Shown here: one piece after another, positions 1 through 8,176 of the stretch | Layout of the letters: every line of letters starts with the position of its first letter | How positions within the stretch are numbered: the stretch's first letter is position 1 | NCBI GenBank assembly: GCA_039029395.1 | Contig: JBCCGG010000008.1 | Coordinates: forward strand, 62,001-126,000 | Length of the DNA: 64,000 nucleotides | Reading direction: 5' to 3' | DNA from: JBCCGG01 sp039029395 | Lineage (GTDB): Bacteria; Pseudomonadota; Alphaproteobacteria; Kiloniellales; JAKSDN01 | Made by a program: the position numbers and the translations under genes | The notes under the pieces: model-generated | Told to the model about the DNA's origin: nothing | Database searches by the model: none | The model's input: only the letters and a program-made list of their open reading frames with translations

Positions 1-2574
1 ATTGCCGCTGCATTCGTGGTGATAGGCCAGAGTCGCGTAGTAGCCCGGTGTGTCGGGCGGGTAGAGGGATTCAACCGCCAAGGCCGCCAGGCGATGGAGC
101 TTTATGCGCCTGGAATGGAGCTGCATAGCATAGGCGGAATCCCGCAGCAGGGCATGGCGGAATCGAAAACAATGGGTGGTTTCCTCAACCCAGATCTGCT
201 GTGCCAAGGCATAGGCGGCATCTCGCTCGGCCCGCTGCTCGTTGCGGAGCATGCGCCCGAGCAGGCGCAGATAAACCTCCTGCCCGAGCACGGCACCCAT
301 CTGCACCGTTTCCTTGACGGGCACGGGCAGGCGGTCGAGCCGTGAGATGACGATCAGGGCGATACCGGCGGGCACCTGGTCGCCAGCCGCGCCGGACAGC
401 TCGAATCGCTCCAACGTGCCGTGGATGACCCGCTCGATCAACTCGCCTTCACGCAGGGCTAGAACCAGCTGCTCGAGGTAGAGCGGGTTGCCGTTGGACT
501 TCTCCATCAGGAATTCGAGAAGGGATTCGGAAATCTCTCCGCCCAGCAAGCGTTGGGCCGACTCCCGGGCGCTGTCCTCAGAAAGGTAGCCCAGTTCGAT
601 CCGATGAATGGGCACGCCCGGATCCAAGCCTAGGTCAATGGTGCGGCCCTGATCGTCGTAGCGGCAGGTCCCGACGAGGCAGAGCGGTACGCCCTCGCAT
701 CCCCTGGTCAGGTGGGCGAGGAAATCCATCGATTCCCGGTCGAACCAGTGCAGGTCCTCCAACTCCAGCACCAGGGGCTGGTGCAGGCTCTCGGCCTGAA
801 AGAAGCATTTCAGGGCGAGCAGCGTGTTCTCTTGGCGCAGGGCTTGGCCCACTTGCTCGTAAAGCGAGTTCGGGGTGAAGATCTCTAGGACCGCGGCCAG
901 GAAAGATTCGGTCCGCATCAGCTCTTGTCGCAGATCGTCGTTGAGGATCTGCGACAGGAAAGAGGTGAATCCCCACTCGAAGCTGGCCCGGCGTTCGTCA
1001 CCCTTCGCACCGGGTGGTATCTCGAAATAGGCCTCCAGGCAGCGCCTGAAGGGCGCGAAGGGCTGTGCCCAGGTCTCGTCCGCCGAGCAGGTTAGCCAGT
1101 TCATCCGGTTCGCCGCGAGTGCCTCGGCCCAGGCTTCTCTGGCACCTTGCACGAGTGCGGTCTTGCCGATGCCAGGCTCGCCGTAGATCACCGTGGCACC
1201 CGCGAAGTCCCCTTCGGTGATTGGCTCGATCGCACGCCGCAGCTGATCGATCTCGTTTCCTCGGTCCAGCAAGCCAGGCAAATCTTGAGAGGCGGGCTCG
1301 CCCAACGCGCGCCCGGCCAGTTTGTTGACCGGCAGATGGTCGGCAAAGCCCTTAAACGGTTTCGTGCCGAGCGCCGTGAAGGCAAACTGCCGCTTTGCAC
1401 TCTCGCCAATCTGCTGATCGCACCAAACCTCGCCCCAAGGTGCGGCGGCCATCAAGCGGGCGGCAAGGTTCACCTTACTGCCGTGGCAGGAGTATTCCTG
1501 GCGCCAGGGCGCACCGATCAGTCCACTGTGTGCGGTGCCGTAGGTCACACCGGCCCTAACGCCGTCGCCCTCCTGCTCCAGGACGTCGTTGACGAAGGCG
1601 AGGGCGCGCTCGCTGTCTCTCTCCAAGGTGACCGGCGCGCCCCAGAAGAATACGCCGTAACTTCCTTTTTCGTCGGAGCAGATGTCCTTCAAGAACCCGT
1701 CATATCGATCTAACAGACCTAGAATTCCTGCAAAAACACTGTCGAGCTTGTCCCAGCCGTAGTCGGGGGTCACGCCCAGGAAAACGCTCACGATGTTTCG
1801 AAACTCGCCCTTCAAGCGGCTGTGAATGGCCGGGTGAGGCACGAAGAGCGGTGCGACCTCGTCGAGCTCCGGCTTCTTTTGGTACGGCAGGGTCGCCGCC
1901 TGCAGGTCGGGCTCACCCTGTAGTACCGCGAAGCCGTCGTCTACCAAACTCATTGGGATCGTGCTTGGCGGCGCCAAGCCGGATTGCGGGTCCGGCGCGA
2001 AGACCAACTCGCCGCTTTCCGCGCGGGCTTGGGCTCGTGCACACAACTGCAGAGGAGCGCCGTTGAAATGGTAGCTTCTTCGGGACGCGCCGCTGGCGGA
2101 GACGATGCGCCACTCCATCGCGCCGCTCGAAAGGCCGAACTTGATGTCAATCTGAAACTGGCCGATCGGCGTGTCGAAGGTCGATCTGGTTTCCAATGCG
2201 CGGCGCATCTCCCAAGCCGCCGTGACGGCGTGCTCCAGATAGCTGTCCCTTGTTTCCTCCTTGGCGGGGAAAATTGCGACGAAACCGTCGCCGGCAAAAT
2301 GCGAAACGAAGCCGCCGTGCTGGTAAACGCATTTGACCAGCGGCGCGAAGAGCGATCTGACGATGCGCGCCAGAAGCTCCGCGCCGCGGTCGCCGTCTTG
2401 GGTAAAGGTCTCGGTTAATCGAGTGAATCCGGAAATGTCCACCGCCAGGGTGGCACCGACGAACTGGCTTCGGGTGCTACCCTTCAGGTGGCCCTCGAGG
2501 ATTACGCCCGGACAAAGCCGACGGGCGAACCTTAGGGCCCTTTGATTCTTTGACTCCGATTGGCGCTGCGTCAT
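1..2574 (-). CDS. Class III adenylate/guanylate cyclase with AAA ATPase (partial, runs off left edge)
   Basis: About 858 residues are visible and the frame is open through base 1, so the C-terminus is missing. The N-terminus carries a class III cyclase domain with both metal-binding aspartates: D46 in the VDISGFTRLTE motif and D96 in SHFAGDGFVAIFP. A second, more degenerate cyclase-like domain sits near residues 290-400 (RAGVTYGTAHSGLIG, then VNLAARLM). A Walker A motif GEPGIGKT follows at residues 465-472, opening an AAA_16/NACHT-like ATPase. The last visible part resembles the helical TPR-like tail of this family. Two cyclase domains plus a P-loop is the layout of soluble adenylyl cyclases, so synthesis of cyclic AMP (or GMP) under an ATPase sensor is inferred. 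The ATG at 2574 is the first in frame and precedes the first domain by 40 residues. Confidence 0.88.
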   Translation of the reverse strand, partial: MTQRQSESKNQRALRFARRLCPGVILEGHLKGSTRSQFVGATLAVDISGFTRLTETFTQDGDRGAELLARIVRSLFAPLVKCVYQHGGFVSHFAGDGFVAIFPAKEETRDSYLEHAVTAAWEMRRALETRSTFDTPIGQFQIDIKFGLSSGAMEWRIVSASGASRRSYHFNGAPLQLCARAQARAESGELVFAPDPQSGLAPPSTIPMSLVDDGFAVLQGEPDLQAATLPYQKKPELDEVAPLFVPHPAIHSRLKGEFRNIVSVFLGVTPDYGWDKLDSVFAGILGLLDRYDGFLKDICSDEKGSYGVFFWGAPVTLERDSERALAFVNDVLEQEGDGVRAGVTYGTAHSGLIGAPWRQEYSCHGSKVNLAARLMAAAPWGEVWCDQQIGESAKRQFAFTALGTKPFKGFADHLPVNKLAGRALGEPASQDLPGLLDRGNEIDQLRRAIEPITEGDFAGATVIYGEPGIGKTALVQGAREAWAEALAANRMNWLTCSADETWAQPFAPFRRCLEAYFEIPPGAKGDERRASFEWGFTSFLSQILNDDLRQELMRTESFLAAVLEIFTPNSLYEQVGQALRQENTLLALKCFFQAESLHQPLVLELEDLHWFDRESMDFLAHLTRGCEGVPLCLVGTCRYDDQGRTIDLGLDPGVPIHRIELGYLSEDSARESAQRLLGGEISESLLEFLMEKSNGNPLYLEQLVLALREGELIERVIHGTLERFELSGAAGDQVPAGIALIVISRLDRLPVPVKETVQMGAVLGQEVYLRLLGRMLRNEQRAERDAAYALAQQIWVEETTHCFRFRHALLRDSAYAMQLHSRRIKLHRLAALAVESLYPPDTPGYYATLAYHHECSGN

Positions 2575-2724
2575 GGTTTAGTCCATGATCTTCTTACACC
2601 AATTCTCCGATCCGATCATCCAGACTTGATGCCGGTGCGCGGCAATCGGCGGCATGGTGGCCCGAAAACTTTCCACGCGAAGAAACGCAACACCCAGTCC
2701 TATCGCGGACTGAAGGCGGTCTTC

Positions 2725-3390
2725 CTACTTTTTGGTCTTCTTGCCTTTGGCCGGAGACTTCTTGGCCTCGCCGGTGCCGTCCCCCGTACCCTCTTCTTCG
2801 GTCCTTCGGGCCGCCACCCGGCGCGCCGATATCCGGCGGGCGACGATCCTGCGGGCGACCACTCTGCGGGCGGCCACGCGACGGGCTGCTCTGGGCACGC
2901 CCGCCACGGCCTCTTCTTCGTCGTCTTCTCCAATCACCCTGCGCGCCACGATCCGGCGCGCGGCGATGCGCCGTGCGACCGCCATCGCGCCGCCGTCCTC
3001 GTAGGCCACGTCCGACATTCCAGCGAAGGCGACTTGACCGTCCTCGCCAAGCACCGGCGGATGGCCGGGGTCACCGGTCGCCCAGGCCGCCAAAAGATCG
3101 TCTGCGGCGGGCTTAGGTGGCAAGGGAATCTCGAAGCGGGTTGCCGCGGCAAGGCCCGGGCCGCTCATCCGCCACTCGGTCGCCCCTTCGACCACCACGA
3201 CTTCCATGTCGTCGGGCACGCAAAGACCATGCTCGCGAAGCATCTCGGCGGGATGCTCCAAAAGGGCCTTTTTAAACTCGTCGTCAATCCACGCGCTGGC
3301 GATGATTTGGGCTATTTGGACGGCCCAGTTTTGCCACTCCGGCGTGTCAACCGGATTCATAATAAGATCTTGGTCCTCATCTTCATACAT
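2725..3390 (-). CDS. NHLP-type (nitrile hydratase leader) protein with Arg-Arg pentapeptide repeat core; candidate RiPP precursor
   Basis: 221 residues from an ATG that has GGGAGGG six bases upstream; an in-frame TTG two codons earlier is less likely. Residues 23-70 match the nitrile-hydratase-like leader peptide pattern: an amphipathic helix, AWIDDEFKKALLEHP, a GLCVPDD turn and MEVVVVE. A PLPPKP stretch at 89-94 is typical of the end of that domain. A Gly-Gly pair at 133-134 lies directly before nine xxARR pentapeptides (residues 137-151 and 167-196), split by an acidic linker. The tail from residue 210 is lysine-rich. NHLP leaders are known to guide RiPP enzymes in proteusins and related peptides, with cleavage after GG. 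No maturase, protease or exporter is adjacent, so modification is inference. A DNA- or polyanion-binding protein is the main alternative. Confidence 0.72.
   Translation of the reverse strand: MYEDEDQDLIMNPVDTPEWQNWAVQIAQIIASAWIDDEFKKALLEHPAEMLREHGLCVPDDMEVVVVEGATEWRMSGPGLAAATRFEIPLPPKPAADDLLAAWATGDPGHPPVLGEDGQVAFAGMSDVAYEDGGAMAVARRIAARRIVARRVIGEDDEEEAVAGVPRAARRVAARRVVARRIVARRISARRVAARRTEEEGTGDGTGEAKKSPAKGKKTKK
2803..2982 (-). repeat. Coding repeat: nine xxARR pentapeptide units in two blocks
   Basis: Bases 2938-2982 encode AVARR, IAARR and IVARR. Bases 2803-2892 encode RAARR, VAARR, VVARR, IVARR, ISARR and VAARR. Bases 2893-2937 between them encode an acidic linker (VIGEDDEEEAVAGVP). The first two positions of each unit are small or aliphatic residues (A, I, V, S, once R) while A-R-R is invariant, so selection appears to act on the peptide rather than on the exact DNA repeat. 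Confidence 0.85.
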
Positions 3391-3722
3391 AGCCAACCCT
3401 CCCTCGGTTGCGCGTGGTGCCGTGACTGGCGAGATCTATGATTTTAGTCCTGTATACCTCTGCTAGCAAAGTACGACAGTAGACCCACTATCCGCGTGAC
3501 CGCAAGGCCGCCGGGTCAGTGGGGACAATCGGAACGGTCCAAGATTCCGTTCACCGGCACGATCTTGCAACTCCTTTGAGAGCGTTTCCGCAGCTTCTAT
3601 TACAGCGAGATGGCGGCGCTGATGATTGTCATGTAAGTGTCATAATTACGTAACTTGACCGTCACACGTGGGATCAGCATCCTGGCGGCTCCGCAAAAAT
3701 GGAGCAGATCTGAACGTCGGCC
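3391..3722. other. Divergent intergenic region between NHLP gene and CYTH-CHAD gene
   Basis: This 332-bp gap holds no convincing open frame. It contains the start region of the NHLP gene on the minus strand and, closer to the CYTH-CHAD gene, the Pho-box-like repeats listed separately. The gap is noticeably less GC-rich than its neighbours, as expected for a promoter region. Confidence 0.6.
3626..3665 (+). promoter_or_regulatory. Tandem Pho-box-like repeats upstream of the CYTH-CHAD gene
   Basis: Four heptamers recur at an exact 11-bp period: TTGTCAT (3626), GTGTCAT (3637), ACGTAAC (3648) and CCGTCAC (3659). The PhoB consensus is CTGTCAT, four bases, CTGTCAT. The first pair differs from it by one base per heptamer, the fourth by one or two and the third by more. 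The array ends 57 bp before the ATG at 3723. Control by phosphate limitation is inferred and fits the polyphosphate genes nearby. Confidence 0.65.
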
Positions 3723-5252
3723 ATGAAGGTTGAACTGGAGCTGAAACTTGCGCTTTCAGCGCGCGAGCTGAAACGTCTGCGCCGCGATCCCCTGATCAGA
3801 TCGCTGGCCTACAAGCGCGCCAGCTCCAAGCGCCTCCATTCGGTGTACTTCGATACACCCGCGCTCGACCTTCGCCGCCACGGCATGGCACTCAGGGTGC
3901 GTACGATCGGAAGCAAGCATATCCAGACCCTAAAGGTGCCCGGCAGCGGCGCGAGCGGCTTGCAGGACAATCGCGAGTACGAGGCCGATCTCGCCACCGA
4001 GCTGCCCGATGTCAGCAAGATCGACGACGGGCAGCTGCGCAGCCTCTTCGAGGAGCAGGGTTGGGTCGACGCGCTGAAGCCGCTGTTCATCACCGCCTTC
4101 AACCGCACCACCGTCCCGCTGAAGTTCGAGGAGAGCGAGGTCGAGTTGGCCCTGGATCAGGGCGAGATCTTCGCCGGCGCGCGCTGTCGGCCGATCTGCG
4201 AGGCCGAACTCGAGCTTGTGTCCGGCTCGAGCCTGCGCCTTTACGAGCTGGCCTCGGCCTTGCACAAGCGCTTTGCCTTCCGGCTCGAAACCCGCAGCAA
4301 AGCCGCGCGCGGCTATGCCTTGCACCAGAACCTGCCGCCGAAGCCGGTCAAGGCCCGGCCAACTGCGATTGCCCAGGAGATGACCGTGGCCGAAGGCTTC
4401 GCCGCGGCGGCGCGTAACTGCCTGCAGCAGATGCGGGCCAACGAGGCGGTCGTCCTGGCCGGGGAGAACGAGGCGCTCGACCCGGAGGGCATCCATCAGC
4501 TGCGCGTCGGCGTGCGCCGCCTGCGCGCACTGGTCACGGTCTTCAAGGGGGTCATGGCCGAACACCCCTTCGAAATCTTGCGCTCCGAGCTGTCATGGCT
4601 GCAGACCGCTTTGGGCCCGGCGCGCGAATGGGACGTCTTCGTCGAGGAAACGCTTGAGCCCCTGTGCCAGAGGCTGCCCGGCGATCCCGACTTGGCTGCC
4701 ATGACCGAGGCCGCCGGCCAGCGCCGGATCGAAGCCAACCGCGCGGCCCAGCAAGCGCTCGCCTCAACGCGCTATACAGCGCTGATTCTCACGCTCGAGC
4801 GCTTCTTGAACAGCGGTGCTTGGGCGGCCGGCCACGGCGGCGAAGCCTCACCGGACGACCGGATCGGCAAGTTTACCGCAAGCGCCTTGCAAAGGCGCGC
4901 GGCCAAGCTGCACAAGTTGACGCGCAAGTGGAAGACTCTGCCCGAGGCGGAGCTACACGCGGTGCGCATCCTGGGCAAGAAGCTGCGCTACACCATCGAG
5001 TTCTTCCAGGGGATCTACGAGAGCGATGATGTACGGACCCATCTTGAGGTGATCAAGCGGATCCAGGACTGCCTCGGCTCGCTCAACGACGCGGTGACCA
5101 ACACCGCTCTTCTAGAAGATCTCGAGGACACCGCGAGCCAGCAAGCGCTGGCCAGCGTCAAGGGCTGGCAAGCCGCCTGTATCGAACGGGATTTGGCCGA
5201 CTTTCGCGAGGACCTGAAGGCCTACGAGAAGTGCAAGGCCTATTGGACGTGA
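3723..5252 (+). CDS. CYTH-CHAD domain protein (inorganic triphosphatase / polyphosphate-associated)
   Basis: 509 residues. The N-terminal CYTH domain (about 1-200) starts with the signature VELELKL (ExExK), followed by alternating acidic and basic strands of the triphosphate tunnel fold. CYTH proteins cleave inorganic triphosphate or related triphosphates. From about residue 215 a helical CHAD domain begins, with the conserved histidine-arginine motif HQLRVGVRRLR and a second copy near residue 415 (AVRILGKKLRY). CHAD domains bind polyphosphate granules. The gene lies just before sixA, ppk and ppx and behind Pho-box-like repeats, which supports a role in polyphosphate or phosphate metabolism. 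The start at 3723 puts the CYTH signature at residue 3, as usual. Confidence 0.92.
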   Translation: MKVELELKLALSARELKRLRRDPLIRSLAYKRASSKRLHSVYFDTPALDLRRHGMALRVRTIGSKHIQTLKVPGSGASGLQDNREYEADLATELPDVSKIDDGQLRSLFEEQGWVDALKPLFITAFNRTTVPLKFEESEVELALDQGEIFAGARCRPICEAELELVSGSSLRLYELASALHKRFAFRLETRSKAARGYALHQNLPPKPVKARPTAIAQEMTVAEGFAAAARNCLQQMRANEAVVLAGENEALDPEGIHQLRVGVRRLRALVTVFKGVMAEHPFEILRSELSWLQTALGPAREWDVFVEETLEPLCQRLPGDPDLAAMTEAAGQRRIEANRAAQQALASTRYTALILTLERFLNSGAWAAGHGGEASPDDRIGKFTASALQRRAAKLHKLTRKWKTLPEAELHAVRILGKKLRYTIEFFQGIYESDDVRTHLEVIKRIQDCLGSLNDAVTNTALLEDLEDTASQQALASVKGWQAACIERDLADFREDLKAYEKCKAYWT

Positions 5253-5266
5253 CGCTCGGCCGCGAA

Positions 5267-5797
5267 CTAGAGGCTCTTTGGCGTCACGAATCGTATCAAC
5301 TTGCCGGCGCCTGGCGCGACCTCGCCCCAGCTATCGGTCTCGAACGCCAATTCGGCAAGACCTGCGGTCGGGAATTTGGATCTTAGGTGAGCCAGCGCCT
5401 TCGGTGCGGAGCCCTCGCCTGCCAAGGCGGCGGCAAGATGTTCGGTGCCCGGGTTGTGGCCAATCATCAGCACGCAACCGACCTCCTCGGGCAAGCGCTT
5501 CAGCACGGTGAGTATACGGCTGGGCGGCGCCAGATAGAGACTGCGCAGATACTTTGTTTCTACACCCTCACCGCCTTTCTTGGTCAGGCTAGCTTCAGTT
5601 AGGGCCCAGGTCTCGACAGCGCGCCGTGCCGCGGAGCAAAGCACGAGGTCGGGAGTTAACTTTTCCGCGCGCATGTATGCGCCCATGCGCGGCGCGGCCT
5701 TCTGTCCGCGAGCATTCAATGGACGGTCGAAATCGTTCAGGGAAAGATCGCTCCAGCTCGACTTCGCGTGGCGCAGCAAAAGTAGCGTTCTTGACAT
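5267..5797 (-). CDS. SixA-like histidine phosphatase
   Basis: 176 residues, the usual size for SixA. The phosphohistidine-accepting motif LLRHAKSSW is at residues 7-15 and a second catalytic histidine follows in the motif MIGHNPGTEHLA. SixA removes phosphate from phosphohistidine on signalling or PTS proteins, and relatives act on other phosphoesters, so the exact substrate is unknown. The gene converges on the CYTH-CHAD gene with a 14-bp gap and diverges from ppk, sharing the 174-bp region with the Pho-box-like site. Confidence 0.88.
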   Translation of the reverse strand: MSRTLLLLRHAKSSWSDLSLNDFDRPLNARGQKAAPRMGAYMRAEKLTPDLVLCSAARRAVETWALTEASLTKKGGEGVETKYLRSLYLAPPSRILTVLKRLPEEVGCVLMIGHNPGTEHLAAALAGEGSAPKALAHLRSKFPTAGLAELAFETDSWGEVAPGAGKLIRFVTPKSL

Positions 5798-5865
5798 AGG
5801 ACTATGACCTCAAGTGCAATGGCTTTATAACGGAGAACAGCAAACTGTCCATAACCACGGGAATG

Positions 5866-5911
5866 GTGTCATCAAATTGTAACGCCGGTTGAGCCGTTCT
5901 TGTGGTATAAT
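5866..5911 (+). promoter_or_regulatory. Pho-box-like site and -10 element upstream of ppk
   Basis: GTGTCAT (5866-5872), four bases, then TTGTAAC (5877-5883) fits the 7-4-7 Pho-box layout. A perfect TATAAT lies at 5906-5911, about 60 bp before the ppk start. The spacing between the box and the -10 is roughly one 11-bp repeat longer than in classic E. coli pho promoters, so the assignment is tentative. Confidence 0.5.
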
Positions 5912-5971
5912 TGGAAAGGAGCCTTAGCTTGGAAATGACTATCCGGGCCAGAGGTCAGTGGGACAGGGCCC

Positions 5972-8176
5972 ATGGAGGATTTGAGAGTCACTGCGGTGGA
6001 GTCACCGGTGGGTGAGGCCGCCAAGAAGGATCACGCTACGTCCAAGGCGGACGCAGCGGCGCGCCCGGTATCCGAACGCTACATCAACCGTGAGATTTCC
6101 TGGCTCGCCTTCAACGAGCGGGTTCTGGAAGAAGCGAACAACGCACGTCATCCCCTGCTTGAGCGGCTACGGTTTCTTTCTATTTCATCGAGCAATCTCG
6201 ATGAGTTCTACATGGTGCGCGTCGCTGGGCTGAAGGGCCAGGTCCAGGCCCACGTGACCACCCAAAGCAGCGAAGGACTGACCGCCAGCCAGCAGCTGGC
6301 CGCAATTCACGACCGGGTCGCGACCCTGATGGCGCGGCAACAGACCTGTTGGAGAGACCTGCGCAACGCCTTGAACAAGGATGGTGTCCAGGTTCTCAAA
6401 AGCGAACAGCTCACCAAGGCTGAAAAGGAATGGCTCGACCGCTTCTTCATCGAGGAGATCTTTCCGGTCCTGACGCCGATCGCCATCGATCCGGCCCATC
6501 CCTTCCCCTTCATCCCCAACTATGGCTTCGCCATGGTGCTGGAGCTCTATCTGCAGGAGGAGGGTGAGAGCCTCTATGGCCTCTTGCCCTTGCCCCATCA
6601 GATCGAGCGCTTCATCCGCCTGCCGGGGCCTGCCATTCGCTTCATCCGCTTGGAGCAGGTCGTGCGTATGCACCTGGACCGAATCTTTCCCGGTTTCACG
6701 GTCCGGCACTACGGCTACTTCCGGGTCATCCGCGACAGCGACATCGAGATCGAGGAAGAAGCCGAAGACCTGGTGCGGGAGTTCGAATCGGCGCTCAAGC
6801 GCCGGCGCCGGGGCTCGGTCATCCGACTCACGGTCAATGCCGACATCGACCAGGATCTGCGCGCGTTCGTCGTGCGCGAGCTGCAAGCCTCGAACGAGGA
6901 TGTTTTCGCGCTTGACGGTCTGTTGGGTCTTTCGTCGACCTCCCAGCTAATCGTCGACGACCGGCCGGACTTGGTCTTTCCGCCGTTCACCGCGCGCTTT
7001 CCCGAACGCATCCGCGACTACGGCGGTGATTGCTATGCCGCAATTAAGGCGAAAGACATCGTCGTGCATCACCCTTACGAGAGCTTCGACGTGGTGGTGC
7101 AGTTCCTGCGCCAGGCGGCGCGCGACCCGGCGGTCGTGGCAATCAAGCAGACGCTCTACCGGACCAGTGAGAATTCGCCGATCGTCGCGGCCCTGACCGA
7201 GGCGGCCGAGGCCGGCAAGAGCGTGACCGCCCTGGTCGAGCTCAAGGCGCGCTTCGACGAGGAGCGCAACATCAGATGGGCGCGCGACCTGGAGCGTGCC
7301 GGCGTGCAGGTGGTTTATGGCTTCATCCGCCTGAAGACTCACGCCAAGGTCTCCCTGGTGGTGCGGCGCGAGAGCGGCGCGCTCCACTCCTATTGCCATT
7401 TCGGCACGGGCAACTATCACCCGGTGACGGCGAAGATCTACACCGACCTGTCGTTCTTCACCTGCGACCCGGCGCTGTGCCGCGACGCCGCGCGCCTGTT
7501 CAACTACATGACCGGATACGCCAGCCCGGAGCTGATGGAAAAGGTCGCGGTCTCGCCGCTTAACATGCGCGGCACCTTGCTTGAGCTGATCGACGAGGAG
7601 ATCGCGCACGCAAAGGCAGGTCGCCCGGCGGCGATTTGGACCAAGCTCAATTCCCTGGTCGATCCGGAGATCATAGATTCGCTATACCGCGCTTCCAGCG
7701 CCGGCGTGAAAATCGAGCTTGTGATCCGCGGCATCTGCTGTCTGCGTGCCCAAGTGCCCGGCCTGTCCGATAACATTCGCGTCAAGAGCGTGATCGGCCG
7801 CTTTCTCGAGCACAGCCGGATCATCTGTTTCGGTGCCGGCAATGGTCTGCCGTCGTCCAAGGCCAAGGTCTTCATTTCCTCGGCGGATTGGATGCCTCGT
7901 AATCTCGATCACCGAGTGGAAACTTTGGTGCCGATCGAAAACCCGACGGTTCATCAGCAAATTCTAAGCCAGATCATGATTGCCAGCTTGAAGGACAAGG
8001 CGCAAAGCTGGTACCAAGAATCGGATGGGGGCTATGCTCGCGTTTCGGCAAAGTCGAACTCCTTTAGTGCTCACCATTACTTCATGACCAATCCCAGCTT
8101 GTCGGGGCGCGGCTCAGCGATAAAGAAGAAGAAAAAGATGATCAAGACGCCTCGCTTGGTGAAGGACAAGACTTGA
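5972..8176 (+). CDS. ppk: Polyphosphate kinase 1
   Basis: 734 residues. PPK1 reversibly transfers the gamma phosphate of ATP to inorganic polyphosphate. The N-domain starts at YINREISWLAFNERVLEEA (about residue 37). The catalytic C-domains hold the autophosphorylated histidine in IRLKTHAKVSLV and the second histidine motif YCHFGTGNYHP. Length and domain order match the family, with an additional basic tail ending in KKKKKMIKTPR. The stop codon overlaps the TTG start of ppx by four bases, so the two are translationally coupled. A Pho-box-like site upstream suggests phosphate control. Confidence 0.97.
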   Translation: MEDLRVTAVESPVGEAAKKDHATSKADAAARPVSERYINREISWLAFNERVLEEANNARHPLLERLRFLSISSSNLDEFYMVRVAGLKGQVQAHVTTQSSEGLTASQQLAAIHDRVATLMARQQTCWRDLRNALNKDGVQVLKSEQLTKAEKEWLDRFFIEEIFPVLTPIAIDPAHPFPFIPNYGFAMVLELYLQEEGESLYGLLPLPHQIERFIRLPGPAIRFIRLEQVVRMHLDRIFPGFTVRHYGYFRVIRDSDIEIEEEAEDLVREFESALKRRRRGSVIRLTVNADIDQDLRAFVVRELQASNEDVFALDGLLGLSSTSQLIVDDRPDLVFPPFTARFPERIRDYGGDCYAAIKAKDIVVHHPYESFDVVVQFLRQAARDPAVVAIKQTLYRTSENSPIVAALTEAAEAGKSVTALVELKARFDEERNIRWARDLERAGVQVVYGFIRLKTHAKVSLVVRRESGALHSYCHFGTGNYHPVTAKIYTDLSFFTCDPALCRDAARLFNYMTGYASPELMEKVAVSPLNMRGTLLELIDEEIAHAKAGRPAAIWTKLNSLVDPEIIDSLYRASSAGVKIELVIRGICCLRAQVPGLSDNIRVKSVIGRFLEHSRIICFGAGNGLPSSKAKVFISSADWMPRNLDHRVETLVPIENPTVHQQILSQIMIASLKDKAQSWYQESDGGYARVSAKSNSFSAHHYFMTNPSLSGRGSAIKKKKKMIKTPRLVKDKT

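Noticed and set aside
2560..3441. Long plus-strand open frame across the NHLP gene
   Set aside because: It is the complement of the NHLP and cyclase-start region. The Arg-rich repeats keep the opposite strand open, and the translation has no recognisable domain.
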